Assembly: GCA_013285945.1 (NCBI GenBank)
Contig: JABDGP010000003.1
Span: 17,817 to 81,816, forward strand
Source of the DNA: Bacteroidota bacterium
GTDB lineage: Bacteria > Bacteroidota > Bacteroidia > Cytophagales > Cyclobacteriaceae
Length of the DNA stretch: 64,000 nucleotides
Direction of reading: 5' to 3'
Translations under genes and position numbers: made by a program
Part shown: piece by piece, positions 19,095 through 30,655 of the stretch
Layout: every line of letters begins with the position of its first letter
Numbering within the stretch: the stretch's first letter is position 1
Notes under the pieces: generated by a model
Databases searched by the model: none
The model's input: only the letters and a program-made list of their open reading frames with translations
What the model was told of the DNA's origin: nothing

Positions 19095-19472
19095 ATGCGT
19101 ACCCTGATCTTTAAGCGAATCACCGCTATCGTCTTTTTTATACTTATCATCATGGGGTCTTCAATTCCAGGAGGAAAAATTCCATATGTATTTCAGCTTA
19201 CACCCGACAAATTAATCCACTGCGTGGAATACATGATTATGGGGTTTCTAATTGTACGATGGGTAGCTGCCGAATTTAGCTCCTCGTCTTGGGCAAAAGT
19301 TATTTTATTAACTCTGGTAATTGGTGCCCTTTGCGGAATGACCGATGAACTTTACCAGCATTTAACACCTAATCGCACACCAGACTTCTACGACTGGTGT
19401 CTGGACTTTACCGGAGTAGGTCTAAGCATTCCGGCGTTTTCATTTTGGAGAAAGAAAATTTTCATTGAATAA
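19095..19472 (+). CDS. VanZ family protein
   Basis: DKLIHCVEYMIMGFLIVRW and MTDELYQHLTPNRTPDFYDWCLDFTGVGL. Confidence 0.85.
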   Translation: MRTLIFKRITAIVFFILIIMGSSIPGGKIPYVFQLTPDKLIHCVEYMIMGFLIVRWVAAEFSSSSWAKVILLTLVIGALCGMTDELYQHLTPNRTPDFYDWCLDFTGVGLSIPAFSFWRKKIFIE

Positions 19473-19478
19473 AATTAA

Positions 19479-20678
19479 ATGGCAACTAATCAAAGCTCTA
19501 TCAAAATAGGAACACCACTTACCTCGTCTGCTATCAAAGTGATGATGCTTGGCTCTGGTGAGCTGGGCAAAGAAGTTGTCATTGAGTTTCAGCGGTATGG
19601 AGTGGAAGTAATTGCCGTTGACCGCTATGACACTGCACCAGCCATGCAGGTGGCACATCGCAGTTATACCATTTCTATGCTGGATGGTGAAGCGCTTCGC
19701 AATCTTATTTATAAAGAGAAACCGGATTTTATTGTTCCCGAAGTGGAAGCTATTGCCACAGATACATTAGTTGAACTAGAGAAAGAAGGTTTTCGGGTAA
19801 TCCCTACGGCCAACGCTGCCAGGCTTACAATGAATCGCGAAGGTATCCGAACTTTAGCTGCTGAAAAGCTGAAACTAAAAACTTCACCCTATCGATTTGC
19901 CGCCTCAAAGGAAGAATTCATCGTGGCCGTAAAATTCATCGGAATTCCGTGTGTCATAAAACCGATCATGAGTTCATCGGGCAAAGGCCAGAGTTTAATA
20001 AAATCAGAAGCCGACATAGACAAAGCGTGGACCTACTCACAGGAAGGATCGCGAAGTGGCGGTGGGAAAGTAATTATAGAAGGTTTTATCGATTTTGATT
20101 TTGAGATTACACTGCTCACAATCAAGCACAAAGATGGCGTTTCGTTTTGCGAGCCAATCGGGCACCGGCAAGAGCATGGCGACTATCAGGAGTCGTGGCA
20201 GCCGCACCCCATGACCGGAAAAGCTTTGCGCGCCTCGCAAGACATTGCAATGAAAGTGGTCAATGAATTAGGCGGAGCAGGAATCTTTGGCGTTGAGTTT
20301 TTTGTCAAAGGTGACGAAGTTTATTTTAGCGAGCTCTCCCCTCGTCCACACGATACCGGCATGGTCACGATGATCTCTCAAGATCTGTCAGAATTTGCTT
20401 TGCATGTGCGCGCAATTTTAGGATTACCTATTCCGGTGATCCGGCAATATGGACCTTCTGCATCAAGTGTGATACTTGTAAAAGGCAAATCTCAAAATGT
20501 AATCTTCTCAGGATTAGAAGAGGCTTTAAAAGAACCCGACACGCAACTTCGATTGTTTGGCAAGCCTGAAGTGAACGGTGAGCGCAGAATGGGTGTTGGC
20601 CTTGCCAAAGGAAAGTCAATTGAGGAAGCAAGAGCAAAAGCTAATAAAGTAGCGGCAAGCATCAAATATTCCCTTTGA
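19479..20678 (+). CDS. purT: Formate-dependent phosphoribosylglycinamide formyltransferase
   Basis: [67 protein letters not shown]. Confidence 0.96.
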   Translation: MATNQSSIKIGTPLTSSAIKVMMLGSGELGKEVVIEFQRYGVEVIAVDRYDTAPAMQVAHRSYTISMLDGEALRNLIYKEKPDFIVPEVEAIATDTLVELEKEGFRVIPTANAARLTMNREGIRTLAAEKLKLKTSPYRFAASKEEFIVAVKFIGIPCVIKPIMSSSGKGQSLIKSEADIDKAWTYSQEGSRSGGGKVIIEGFIDFDFEITLLTIKHKDGVSFCEPIGHRQEHGDYQESWQPHPMTGKALRASQDIAMKVVNELGGAGIFGVEFFVKGDEVYFSELSPRPHDTGMVTMISQDLSEFALHVRAILGLPIPVIRQYGPSASSVILVKGKSQNVIFSGLEEALKEPDTQLRLFGKPEVNGERRMGVGLAKGKSIEEARAKANKVAASIKYSL

Positions 20679-20774
20679 TAACAACCCCCTTGCAACTGTC
20701 GAAAATAACAATTAAACTTTCTCTATCGTTATATAGTCTAACCATCAATGCTAAAAATGCATTTTCTAAAAATT

Positions 20775-22295
20775 ATGAAAACAAAATCGAAAATTATCAA
20801 ATTGACTTGTTTGGTTTTATTGCTTTTTCAAGGCGGACTCTCTTTTTCGCAATCATATCAGGATAGCCTGAAAAAAGATGACGACGACATCATTACTTCC
20901 ATCGCTCCGTATCCGGCCGATGTGCGTAATGCGATTCTAGATGTATCGCAATATTCACAGAAACTGGTGAAAATCGAACGGATTCAGGCACGCACCAGCC
21001 AGTCTTTTCAAGATCAATTATCTTCTTATCCTCGTGAAGACCAGGAAAAATTCTATGAACTCGCTCGTTATCCTGAACTTATACATCAGTTGGTAGACGG
21101 ACCACCTCAAACTTTGGAGCAGGTTAAACCAACATTAACTAAATATCCACAAGAAGTTTCAGCTGCAGTGAGCGCGCTGTTTCCAATGCACCTGGCAGAT
21201 TTGCAGGCGATGGACAAAACTTACCAAACGTCTCAAAAAGCATTAAATGATATCATTCACGGCTTGCCAAGCGATGCACAAGCTGATTTTAATAAAGTTA
21301 TAAGCATGCCCGAAGTGATGAGTTTGCTCACTGAGAGAATCGACTTGGCGGTAAGCCTTGGTGATGCGTATAAAAACGATCCACAGGGAACCAAAAGAAA
21401 GCTTGACTCCTTGAGCACCCAAATCAATGCTCAGAATCAAAAAGATTTGGACGACTACAAGAAACAGGTGGAGAGTGATCCTAAGATGCAGGAAGAAATG
21501 AAGAAATCGGCTCAGGATTTTGCCGACAGCTATTCTGCAGACGGTGAACAAGGACCATCAGATGCCGTTCTTCCTCAAGATCCAAACGCGCAACAAGCGG
21601 CTCAGCAAAATCAGCAGCCACAAGTTGTGAACAACTACTATGGCTCTAATTATAATCCAAATCCTTATCCATATTGGTTTGGTTATCCCTACTGGTATGC
21701 AAGCCCAATCTGGTACCCACAACCATTATATTATCATACCGGATTTTATATAGGCGCGGGTGGTGCCGTTGTAGTTCTCGGGTTGCCTTCAAGAGCTTAT
21801 TCAGGATGGTTTTTCAACTATGGTTATCACCGATACCCACGCTACTATAACTATTGCAACACATATTATAATGCGCATCGGGTTTATGTCAACCACATTA
21901 ACAACGTCTACCATGGATTTAATAATTCGGTGAACAGGCATTTTGGCGGAATAGGTCGTCAGGGCAGAGAGGCAAATGTTCGTCGCGAAGCTGCTGCTAA
22001 CCGTAATGTGAATCGCAATGTAGAGCGCAATGTAAATCGTAACACAAACATAAATCGCAATACGAGTGTTAATCGTAACGTAAATGTCAATCGAAGCGCC
22101 CCTGCCAGCAACTTCCGTAATTCAATTAATACCAATACTGTTAATCATCAGGCCTACAATAATTTCCACGCCACACAGTTTCATCAACAAAGTTGGGGTG
22201 GCGTAGGTGGTGGTGGCAGTCGCCCAGCAGGAGGCGGAGGTGGTGCTGCTCATTTCGGTGGAGGTGGAGGTGGTGGTGGCCACAGGGGTCGATAA
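20775..22295 (+). CDS. Secreted protein of unknown function with Asn/Arg-rich and Gly-rich C-terminal tracts
   Basis: Signal peptide from MKTKSKIIKLTCLVLLLF; YYGSNYNPNPYPYWFGYPYWY; NRNVNRNVERNVNRNTNINRNTSVNRNVNVNRS; GGGGGGGGHRGR. Track start is 20748. Confidence 0.7.
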   Translation: MKTKSKIIKLTCLVLLLFQGGLSFSQSYQDSLKKDDDDIITSIAPYPADVRNAILDVSQYSQKLVKIERIQARTSQSFQDQLSSYPREDQEKFYELARYPELIHQLVDGPPQTLEQVKPTLTKYPQEVSAAVSALFPMHLADLQAMDKTYQTSQKALNDIIHGLPSDAQADFNKVISMPEVMSLLTERIDLAVSLGDAYKNDPQGTKRKLDSLSTQINAQNQKDLDDYKKQVESDPKMQEEMKKSAQDFADSYSADGEQGPSDAVLPQDPNAQQAAQQNQQPQVVNNYYGSNYNPNPYPYWFGYPYWYASPIWYPQPLYYHTGFYIGAGGAVVVLGLPSRAYSGWFFNYGYHRYPRYYNYCNTYYNAHRVYVNHINNVYHGFNNSVNRHFGGIGRQGREANVRREAAANRNVNRNVERNVNRNTNINRNTSVNRNVNVNRSAPASNFRNSINTNTVNHQAYNNFHATQFHQQSWGGVGGGGSRPAGGGGGAAHFGGGGGGGGHRGR

Positions 22296-22332
22296 GTAAC
22301 GCTGAGTTCTATAACTTGATGTAATCATCAGT

Positions 22333-22965
22333 ATGAAAAAAAAATGCTCCATTGTAATAGTTGCCGTAATGATTTTGGCGGGCTGTCAGCCTAAGCCTGA
22401 TGCGGGGGACCTTGTGAAGAATATGGTGGTTTCCACGCAATATGACAATACAACTGACTTCACGAAGTATTCAACATACTATCTTGCATTGGACACCGTC
22501 AGTTACTTTAATAGCGACGACCCATATGCGGCCGATACACTGCAGTGCGATGCTTGCAACGGATACTCAAATCAGCTCGGAAGTTACCCCGGAGTAATAA
22601 CAAGCGAGGTAAAAGCCAGATTGGACGCAATTGGTTATAAGCAAGTTCCGAGAAATCAGAATCCCGACTTAAAAATCTATGTATTCATCATAGAAAATTA
22701 TAATGTTTCTCAATCGTACAACTACAGCCCTTACGGATATGGTTACGGGTATGGATTTGGGTACGGAGGTGGCTATTACCCTACAGTCAGTGTTTCTGAT
22801 CAGGCCGATTTATATATTGAGATTTTTGATTTAACGAACCACAGCAAACCTCTGTGGTTATGTGATATAGGTGATCTTGTTTCCTCGCCAGATCCAAATG
22901 GTTCTATTACTATACGTTCCATTGACCAAGCCTTTCAACAATCTTCTTACATCAAGAAAAAATAA
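22333..22965 (+). CDS. DUF4136-like lipoprotein
   Basis: Lipobox MILAGC; TDFTKYSTYYLA; SEVKARLDAIGYKQVPRNQNPDLKIYV; C-terminal SIDQAFQ. Confidence 0.8.
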   Translation: MKKKCSIVIVAVMILAGCQPKPDAGDLVKNMVVSTQYDNTTDFTKYSTYYLALDTVSYFNSDDPYAADTLQCDACNGYSNQLGSYPGVITSEVKARLDAIGYKQVPRNQNPDLKIYVFIIENYNVSQSYNYSPYGYGYGYGFGYGGGYYPTVSVSDQADLYIEIFDLTNHSKPLWLCDIGDLVSSPDPNGSITIRSIDQAFQQSSYIKKK

Positions 22966-22966
22966 T

Positions 22967-23704
22967 ATGAAGAAGCTTCTTTTAATATTCGTACTTAGCT
23001 CAGCTTGCTTCGTTAGTGGGAAGGCACAGTACTATTATGATCGTTCAAAAAATCCGGATAGAGTTGTCAGTCCAAGGGCAGAAAAAAAATCAAGAACAGA
23101 TAATAAATCAGACAGGGACTTTGACAAATTCTTTTTCCTATCGTGGGATACCAATAAGCCAATGTCTAATACTGACTTTATCGGCCAGTCAAGTTCACTT
23201 GGAACCAAATTGGGGTTTCGCAAAAGGCTAAATGATGAAGACAAGCTATGGGTTGGAGGAGATTTCGGCTGGGCTGTTTATAAACAGTATATGCCATTTC
23301 AGACGTATCAATACGGCACATCTGCAGTAAGTACCGACTTATACAATTACTCTTATAATTATAGCCTTACGGCAAACATCGATTACTTTTTCTTTTCTAT
23401 GGAAAAGATTGTTGTTCCCTATGCCGGTTTTGGCGTGGGCGTTGCTTATGACAAGTTCAGCCAATATTATAATATTTATGCTGGTTCGAGCGATTCATGG
23501 GGGCTTCAAATCCGGCCAGAGGTTGGGGTTTTGATAGGCTTCAAGGCGAATTCTGCCTGGAGGATCAAAGCTTCTTATCACTACGACTATGCTTCGAATG
23601 CAAGCAACCTCGTCAACAACAATTTCATAACACCCGGCAATAATAACTACACCAACTTCATCAATACAGGATTCCAGATTGGCATTGTGAAAATGGCCTG
23701 GTAA
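22967..23704 (+). CDS. Outer-membrane beta-barrel protein
   Basis: Signal peptide [21 protein letters not shown]; alternating strand pattern; start 22967 preferred over track start 22871. Confidence 0.7.
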   Translation: MKKLLLIFVLSSACFVSGKAQYYYDRSKNPDRVVSPRAEKKSRTDNKSDRDFDKFFFLSWDTNKPMSNTDFIGQSSSLGTKLGFRKRLNDEDKLWVGGDFGWAVYKQYMPFQTYQYGTSAVSTDLYNYSYNYSLTANIDYFFFSMEKIVVPYAGFGVGVAYDKFSQYYNIYAGSSDSWGLQIRPEVGVLIGFKANSAWRIKASYHYDYASNASNLVNNNFITPGNNNYTNFINTGFQIGIVKMAW

Positions 23705-23712
23705 AAGTTTTA

Positions 23713-23742
23713 TTGTTCTCTGGCCTTAACCTTTTATTTTTG
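23713..23742 (+). promoter_or_regulatory. Putative Bacteroidota promoter for guaA
   Basis: TTG (23713-23715), N19, TATTTTTG (23735-23742); GTTTTATT-rich context. Confidence 0.6.
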
Positions 23743-23745
23743 CAA

Positions 23746-25272
23746 ATGCCAGAGCAAATCCTCATCCTCGATTTCGGTTCGCAGTTTACCCAATTGATCG
23801 CCCGAAGGGTACGTGAGCTGAATGTTTATTGCGAAATCCACCCGTTTAACAACATTCCGGCCATTCATGAGGGAATCAAAGGTGTGATCCTTTCCGGGAG
23901 TCCATGCTCTGTGCGTGATACTGGTTCGCCGGATGTGGATATGAGCCTGTTTGGAAAAACTCCGGTACTGGGCGTGTGTTATGGCGCTCAATTGATCGCC
24001 CATAAAAACGGAGGCGAGGTTCTACCTTCACAGATTCGTGAGTACGGTCGTGCAAAACTTTCTACCGTAGATCACCACAACGAGCTACTTAAAGAGATTT
24101 CCATCGACTCTCAGGTATGGATGTCGCATGCCGATACGATTGCTTCAGTTCCCGAAAGCTTTGAAGTTACCGCCAGCACTCCATCAGTAAAAATTGCTGC
24201 TTATAAAATACGAAATCAAAAAATATACGGAATCCAGTTCCATCCGGAAGTAACCCATACACTTGAAGGGAAAAATCTGCTTCGAAATTTTGTTGTACAC
24301 ATCTGCAGCTGTGCTCAAGACTGGACTCCAGACCAATTCGTTGAAACTACTATAGCTGATTTAAAAAATAAACTAGGCAATGATAAAGTAGTCATGGCGC
24401 TTTCGGGAGGAGTTGACTCTACAGTTGCTGCCACCCTCATTCATAAAGCCATCGGGAAAAACCTTTATTGCATTTTTGTAGACAATGGGTTGCTTCGCAA
24501 AGGCGAATTCGAGCAAGTGCTCGCTTCCTATGAAGGAATGGGCCTGAACATCAAAGGCATTGACGCTAAACAGAAATTCTACTCAGCTTTGGAAAACTTA
24601 AAAGATCCAGAAGCTAAGCGTAAGGCAATCGGAAAAACATTCATTGATGTGTTTGACGAAGAGTCCCATAAACTTTCGGATGTAAAATGGCTTGGTCAGG
24701 GAACAATTTATCCGGATGTAATCGAATCTGTTTCGATTAAGGGTCCGTCGGCAACTATCAAATCGCACCACAACGTTGGTGGCCTTCCTGAGAAAATGAA
24801 ATTGAAGGTAGTAGAACCTTTAAATACTCTGTTTAAAGATGAAGTGCGCTTGGTTGGAAAAACCCTGCACATTGATCCATCTATCCTGGGCCGGCATCCA
24901 TTTCCAGGCCCGGGCTTGGGAATTCGGATTTTAGGTGACATTGATCCCGCTAAGATAAAAGTGCTGCAAGCTGCCGACCATATTTTTATAAGCGCTTTAC
25001 GCAAGCATAATCTTTACGAAAAAGTATGGCAGGCCGGCGCGATACTTTTGCCTGTATATTCGGTTGGTGTAATGGGCGATGAACGCACGTACGAGCAAGT
25101 GATTGCACTCCGTGCAGTAGTGAGTGTAGATGGGATGACAGCCGACTGGGCTCATTTGCCACATGAGTTTCTCAGCGAAGTTTCTTCAGATATTATCAAC
25201 AAAGTAAAAGGTATCAATCGGGTAGTTTACGATATCAGTTCAAAGCCTCCGGCAACCATCGAATGGGAATGA
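23746..25272 (+). CDS. guaA: GMP synthase (glutamine-hydrolysing)
   Basis: [69 protein letters not shown]. Confidence 0.98.
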   Translation: MPEQILILDFGSQFTQLIARRVRELNVYCEIHPFNNIPAIHEGIKGVILSGSPCSVRDTGSPDVDMSLFGKTPVLGVCYGAQLIAHKNGGEVLPSQIREYGRAKLSTVDHHNELLKEISIDSQVWMSHADTIASVPESFEVTASTPSVKIAAYKIRNQKIYGIQFHPEVTHTLEGKNLLRNFVVHICSCAQDWTPDQFVETTIADLKNKLGNDKVVMALSGGVDSTVAATLIHKAIGKNLYCIFVDNGLLRKGEFEQVLASYEGMGLNIKGIDAKQKFYSALENLKDPEAKRKAIGKTFIDVFDEESHKLSDVKWLGQGTIYPDVIESVSIKGPSATIKSHHNVGGLPEKMKLKVVEPLNTLFKDEVRLVGKTLHIDPSILGRHPFPGPGLGIRILGDIDPAKIKVLQAADHIFISALRKHNLYEKVWQAGAILLPVYSVGVMGDERTYEQVIALRAVVSVDGMTADWAHLPHEFLSEVSSDIINKVKGINRVVYDISSKPPATIEWE

Positions 25273-27050
25273 GAAAAAATAGTAACTGGTCAATAGTCAA
25301 TAGTTGGAGTCTTAAAATTCATAAGCCACGTAGCTTTCGCTTTCAGTTGTTATTCATTGTAATCTACTTTTTCTCGGTATCAGCTGTCACAGCACAGGAC
25401 TTTAAAAAACAATACCGCAAAGCCAAAGAACTCTTCACTGATGGTAATTACAGCGCTGCTCTCGATGCATTCAAGCCTCTAGGGGTTTATGATAAAAATA
25501 ATCCATACCCTGAATACGCATCCTTCTACTATGCCTTGTCAGCTCAACGCCTTGGTTTTACTACACTAGCCAAAGAATCATTTTCGCAAATAAAGAAGAT
25601 ATACCCTCAATGGGATAAGCTTGATGAAGTGAATTATTGGCTTGCAAAAATCTACTTCGAGCAACACGAATATTTTCATGCCTTCTTATTAGCTAAGGAG
25701 ATCAACAGCACGTCTTTTGCCGAGGATTTAACAGCAATGAAAAGAGTTGCGCTTATCAGCCTTGACGATGCCGAAACATTGAAAATGCTGTTTGAGGAAA
25801 ATCCGGAAGACGAAGAAGCAGCGCGGGCATTGATGCGAGCCATCGGCAAGCAACTACCACTAACCGACACCATTCTATTAGACTCGATTTCAAAAAAATT
25901 CCGTTGGAACAAGGAAGACTTCATAAGCAACCAAACTCAAAAGCCAGTATTCAAAGACAGATATCGCATAGCGCTACTATTGCCTTTCCGTACCAGCACA
26001 CTTGATCCAGGCCCAGGGAAAAAGAAAGGCCAGTTTGTATTAGATCTTTACCAGGGAATGAAACAAGCTGCAGACTCTCTGCTCGGCGAAGGCATTCTTA
26101 TCGATTTGCTTGCTTATGATACCGACCACGATATTGAGGAAGTAAAAAGACTTCTTAAGGAAGATGAGATGAAGGGTGCAGATGTAATCGTTGGCCCGCT
26201 CTTTTCCGATGATGCCAAGCCTGTTCAGGAGTTTTCACAAGCCAATAAAATTAATCTGGTTGTGAACCCGTTGTCATTCAACAGCGATTTGCTCGGACTT
26301 AACCCAATGGCATTTCTCTTTCAGCCCAGCCATGCCACACTTGGCGAGCGATCGGCAGAAATGCTTACGTCAAAAGTCTCTAACAAAAAGTGCCTTGTCT
26401 TTTACGGAGAGAGTCCAAAGGATTCAATAATGGCATTCAGTTTTATGCGCAAGGCAATCAGTCTCGGGCTGACAATAGTTTATGCAGAAGAGGTAAGAGC
26501 TGAAACCTCAGCCAACATTCTTACAACATTAGCAACAGCCACCGAGTTTGACGAATGGAAAAACCCTAAACAATTCAAACTCAAGCTCGATAGTATTGGA
26601 AGTGTTTTCGTTGCCTCCGACGACCCGTTGATTTACACTAAAGTAATCAACAGTGTAGAAACTCGCGGAGATTCTGTAGTGGTTGTTGGTCAGGAGAATT
26701 GGCTTGAGGACAACTCCGTTGATATGTCAAAGTTTGAACGCGTTAAGATTGCGTTGGCTTCTCCCAATTTTACTTCCATATCGGATGAGCCTTATATTAA
26801 GTTCAGAAGAAAATACCTTCATACCCATGGAATCCTTCCCGGTAGTTATGCTCAAAAAGGATACGAATTCATTATGGTATTGGGCCATGCACTGAAAAAA
26901 TACGGAGTTTATTTTCAAGAAAACCTGATGAACGACAGAATACCCGGGGTGCTCACATTTGGCTATCAGATGCAGGCCACACACGACAACAAAGTAGTGC
27001 CGTTTATATCATTCCGAGGTGGTCGCTTGGAGGCTATAAACAAGCCGTGA
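25263..27050 (+). CDS. TPR plus periplasmic-binding-protein-like (LpoA/penicillin-binding protein activator-like) protein
   Basis: N-terminal TPR-like repeats; [11 protein letters not shown]...[31 protein letters not shown]...[29 protein letters not shown]. Start uncertain because the N-terminus overlaps guaA and a simple repeat. Confidence 0.75.
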   Translation: MGMRKNSNWSIVNSWSLKIHKPRSFRFQLLFIVIYFFSVSAVTAQDFKKQYRKAKELFTDGNYSAALDAFKPLGVYDKNNPYPEYASFYYALSAQRLGFTTLAKESFSQIKKIYPQWDKLDEVNYWLAKIYFEQHEYFHAFLLAKEINSTSFAEDLTAMKRVALISLDDAETLKMLFEENPEDEEAARALMRAIGKQLPLTDTILLDSISKKFRWNKEDFISNQTQKPVFKDRYRIALLLPFRTSTLDPGPGKKKGQFVLDLYQGMKQAADSLLGEGILIDLLAYDTDHDIEEVKRLLKEDEMKGADVIVGPLFSDDAKPVQEFSQANKINLVVNPLSFNSDLLGLNPMAFLFQPSHATLGERSAEMLTSKVSNKKCLVFYGESPKDSIMAFSFMRKAISLGLTIVYAEEVRAETSANILTTLATATEFDEWKNPKQFKLKLDSIGSVFVASDDPLIYTKVINSVETRGDSVVVVGQENWLEDNSVDMSKFERVKIALASPNFTSISDEPYIKFRRKYLHTHGILPGSYAQKGYEFIMVLGHALKKYGVYFQENLMNDRIPGVLTFGYQMQATHDNKVVPFISFRGGRLEAINKP

Positions 27051-27150
27051 TACCCTTATTTATTCAGATTTTGCCAAAATCCTTACACAACCAATGGCCT
27101 TCAAACGGGTTTTGATTAACTTACCGTTTAAAATATTCTATTTTTACACG

Positions 27151-28221
27151 ATGGAGTTTCTTTTGGACAAGTTCAAGTATCGATGGGTAAAAGTTATGAA
27201 GCTTTTTACCGCATTGCTGTTGGCGTCACCATCACTGGTATTGGCGCAAACCCAGAAAGAAAAACCCGCTGTCACATACGAAGAACTTTATGATGAGCCA
27301 TATTCGATCAACAAACTATTCATTGGATTTCAGCCCTTATACGGTGAAGTATTTGCCACTAACGTGAACGCCGGTTTTGGAATTGAAGGAAGCTATTATC
27401 AAAAAGATAAGTTTGATGTTAAGGCAAGTTTTAGAAAAACCTACAGCAGCGAATTCTTTGATCAAAATCGCCAGCTGGCGACTAAAAATAATAACGTATC
27501 AGACAAACCACAATCATTCGCCTACTACGAGGTTGGTGGCACTTACCACATCAAAGATTTCGATCAGGATTCCAAGACTAAGATGGTTCTTTATAAGAAA
27601 AGCCTGAAAGGTGATCGTTGGGCAGCGACTGTGCCATTGCATGCGGAAATCCCCTGTAAGGTGCGGAAAATTTATGGAGCTAGACTCGGTGGTATTTTAT
27701 GGAGCAGTACTGCGGATTTGAATCGCGCGCTTAGTAAGCAAGGACTTACAAATGCTAATTTGGTTACTTCAACAGGCACGAAGCTTCCAGATAACTATAC
27801 CGACATAAATGGTCAGGTAAACCAATTTAATGTGTTTGGTAACATCCATTCGGCCGATGTTTACGTAGGTGGCTCGATGACGTGGATCAGAAATGTAGCA
27901 GTGAGCTTCGACAAATATGATGAAGGAATGGATGATGGGATGCTGACAACCTTTTTTGACATCCTCATAGCGCCTTCAGTGAAACTTGATCCGGTCACTT
28001 ATCTTGGAGACAAATATTCTACCACCGCCTTGAAGACACATTCTCTTGGTTTTCGTGCGGGCATTGATGGTAAATTCAACCGGACATTCGGCTGGGCCTA
28101 TGGTGGCGAACTTGGCTATCGACCAAGCCTGGTAGGTCAGGGTTTCTACGCCATGTTCAAAATCTCATTCCCTCTTTACAGTACCAACCTCGATTATAAA
28201 GTAGAATCCTTCGGGAAGTAA
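27151..28221 (+). CDS. Uncharacterised outer-membrane or secreted protein
   Basis: Signal peptide MKLFTALLLASPSLVLAQ within the ORF (ATG 27196 also possible); barrel-like C-terminus FYAMFKISFPLYSTNLDYKVESFGK; track start 27094. Confidence 0.6.
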   Translation: MEFLLDKFKYRWVKVMKLFTALLLASPSLVLAQTQKEKPAVTYEELYDEPYSINKLFIGFQPLYGEVFATNVNAGFGIEGSYYQKDKFDVKASFRKTYSSEFFDQNRQLATKNNNVSDKPQSFAYYEVGGTYHIKDFDQDSKTKMVLYKKSLKGDRWAATVPLHAEIPCKVRKIYGARLGGILWSSTADLNRALSKQGLTNANLVTSTGTKLPDNYTDINGQVNQFNVFGNIHSADVYVGGSMTWIRNVAVSFDKYDEGMDDGMLTTFFDILIAPSVKLDPVTYLGDKYSTTALKTHSLGFRAGIDGKFNRTFGWAYGGELGYRPSLVGQGFYAMFKISFPLYSTNLDYKVESFGK

Positions 28222-28231
28222 TCTTTTTATC

Positions 28232-29470
28232 ATGGCCAATGATATTCTCATCACCCATATCAAAGGCCTTGCTCAGGTAAGGGAACAATCTGTTGAATTT
28301 TTGTCAGGCACAGCAATGGATGAATTGCCCGTTATTGCCGACTCCTATCTTTTGATTTCAGATGGATTCATTTCTGATTATGGGAAAATGGAAAATCTTC
28401 CCACAGTCAAAGCCCAAGAAACTATTGATGCGTCGGGGCGTTTCGTTTTTCCATCCTTCGTCGACTCACACACTCACTTGGTTTTTGCAGCTAGTCGCGA
28501 AGAAGAATTTGTGATGAAAATAAAAGGAGCTACGTATGCTGAAATAGCTGCGAAAGGCGGAGGTATACTTAACTCTGCAAAAAAACTAAGAGAGGCATCA
28601 GAAGATGAACTATTCGAAAAAGCATTGGCACGAGCCTATGAAATTATTCACCTGGGCACTGGGGCTGTTGAAATAAAAAGTGGTTATGGACTTACTGTAA
28701 AAGACGAATTGAAAATGCTGCGCGTGGCGAGGCGAATCGGAAAGGAGACGCCTTTGACCGTCAAAACAACTTTTTTAGGTGCTCATGCAATACCATTAGA
28801 AATGAAAAAACCCGATTACGTAAAGCTGGTAATTGAAGAAATGATTCCTGCAGTAGCTGAAGAAAACCTTGCCGATTATATAGATGTATTCTGCGAAGAA
28901 GGTTTCTTTTCTCAGCATGAAACCGAAATAATCGTTGAGTCGGGAAAAAAATTTGGAATGAAACCCCGTATTCATGCAAATCAACTTCATCGTTCGGGAG
29001 GTGTTCAGGCCGGAGTAAAAACCGGAGCTATTAGCGTTGATCATTTAGAAAATATTGGAGATGACGAAATACAACTCCTCAAAAAAACAGGTATCATGTC
29101 AACGGCTCTTCCTGGTGCAGCATTTTTTTTGAATCTTCCTTTCCCACCAGCGAGAAAAATGATTGCCGAAGGTTTACCCTTAGCACTCGCAAGTGATTAC
29201 AACCCCGGAAGTTCACCATCAGGTAATATGCAACTGATGCTTTCACTCGCATGTATCAAGATGAAAATGACACCTGAAGAAGTTTTCAATAGTACTACCA
29301 TCAATACTGCGTATGCCTTAGACCTTTCAAAAACTCACGGGAGCATCACCCGAGGCAAAAAAGCGAATATTTACATTACTAAACCGGCGCCATCAGTGGC
29401 TTACTTACCATACCACTTTGGAAATAATTTTGTTGGCAGTATAATTCTAAATGGAAAGAGGATAGATTAA
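28232..29470 (+). CDS. hutI: Imidazolonepropionase
   Basis: FPSFVDSHTHLVFAASREEEF; EIKSGYGLTVKDELKMLR; FLGAHAIP; ALASDYNPGSSPS. Confidence 0.96.
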   Translation: MANDILITHIKGLAQVREQSVEFLSGTAMDELPVIADSYLLISDGFISDYGKMENLPTVKAQETIDASGRFVFPSFVDSHTHLVFAASREEEFVMKIKGATYAEIAAKGGGILNSAKKLREASEDELFEKALARAYEIIHLGTGAVEIKSGYGLTVKDELKMLRVARRIGKETPLTVKTTFLGAHAIPLEMKKPDYVKLVIEEMIPAVAEENLADYIDVFCEEGFFSQHETEIIVESGKKFGMKPRIHANQLHRSGGVQAGVKTGAISVDHLENIGDDEIQLLKKTGIMSTALPGAAFFLNLPFPPARKMIAEGLPLALASDYNPGSSPSGNMQLMLSLACIKMKMTPEEVFNSTTINTAYALDLSKTHGSITRGKKANIYITKPAPSVAYLPYHFGNNFVGSIILNGKRID

Positions 29471-29480
29471 TTAGCGAAAA

Positions 29481-30014
29481 ATGCTTTTGGAAAAAACACT
29501 AAAGTCCCTTTTACGAGATGTGCAGGATTTTCCCAAGCCTGGCATTATCTTTAAAGACATCACACCGCTGTTGAACGATCCTGTTGCGAGAAAAAAAACG
29601 GTGGAAGCAATCTGTGACCATTTTTCAAAAGAGAATATTCAGGCACTCGCGGCAGTTGAAGCACGCGGATTTATTTTTGGGGCACTGATCGCCCAGGAGT
29701 TAAATATTCCGTTGATTCCGATTCGTAAAGCCGGGAAGCTTCCTTATAAAAAAATTACTGAAGAGTATGCGTTAGAATACGGACGAGCCGCTATAGAAAT
29801 GCACGAAGATGCATTTGCAACGGGATGCAGAATTTTATTGCATGATGATCTATTAGCCACTGGCGGAACAGCCACAGCAGCTGGTCATCTGGTACAGCAA
29901 TTGGGTGGCATCGTAGCCGGATATTCATTTATCATCAACCTCTCCTTTTTGCCTGGAGAGAGCTTATTGAAGGAGCGTTTCGGTGTTACTCCGCATTATC
30001 TTGTGAAGTTTTAA
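29481..30014 (+). CDS. apt: Adenine phosphoribosyltransferase
   Basis: VQDFPKPGIIFKDITPLLND; AAVEARGFIFGALIAQEL; LLHDDLLATGGTATA. Confidence 0.97.
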   Translation: MLLEKTLKSLLRDVQDFPKPGIIFKDITPLLNDPVARKKTVEAICDHFSKENIQALAAVEARGFIFGALIAQELNIPLIPIRKAGKLPYKKITEEYALEYGRAAIEMHEDAFATGCRILLHDDLLATGGTATAAGHLVQQLGGIVAGYSFIINLSFLPGESLLKERFGVTPHYLVKF

Positions 30015-30067
30015 AATCTTAAATTTAGCTGTAACATTTCGGGTCTATAAACTGTTAAAAACGGAGA

Positions 30068-30655
30068 ATGGCCGAGTTAGTGAAAATACCGATGTTTCCA
30101 CTTTCAATTTTCCCGCTGCCAGGCGAAATGGTACCGCTCCATATTTTTGAGCCCCGCTACAAACAATTACTACACGATGCTGAAACCAAAGATATTTCGT
30201 TTGGAATATTTTTTAATCATGTAGTCAACACAGACAAGATTGGGTCATTGGTAAAACTCGAAAGCATTATCAAACGCGACCCTCAAGGTGAGTCAGATAT
30301 TATAGTAAGATGTATTGACTTATTTTCTATGAGTATGCTCTACCGTGCTTTTCGTGATAAAAAATATCCAGGCGGAGAAGTTGAATTCTGGAATATTGAT
30401 TTGAATCTGCCGGCCAGCGACCGACTACAAAAGGCATTCAGGGATTACCTGCTTCATTTTCAAATTCGAAGTAGTGAAATAACTCCGTCGCTATTCACGA
30501 TCGCCAATGAGCTCTCACTCGATTTTGACGAGAAAATTCGTTTCGTAAAGCATGATGAACAGCATAAGGAAACGTTTCTGCTTTCCCATCTGGCTTACCA
30601 GGCAAAATTGCTTCATGAGGCGGAAAAAGCAAAAGACGTATTTCATCTCAACTAA
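30068..30655 (+). CDS. LON peptidase substrate-binding domain protein
   Basis: IPMFPLSIFPLPGEMVPLHIFEPRYKQLLHDA. Confidence 0.9.
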   Translation: MAELVKIPMFPLSIFPLPGEMVPLHIFEPRYKQLLHDAETKDISFGIFFNHVVNTDKIGSLVKLESIIKRDPQGESDIIVRCIDLFSMSMLYRAFRDKKYPGGEVEFWNIDLNLPASDRLQKAFRDYLLHFQIRSSEITPSLFTIANELSLDFDEKIRFVKHDEQHKETFLLSHLAYQAKLLHEAEKAKDVFHLN

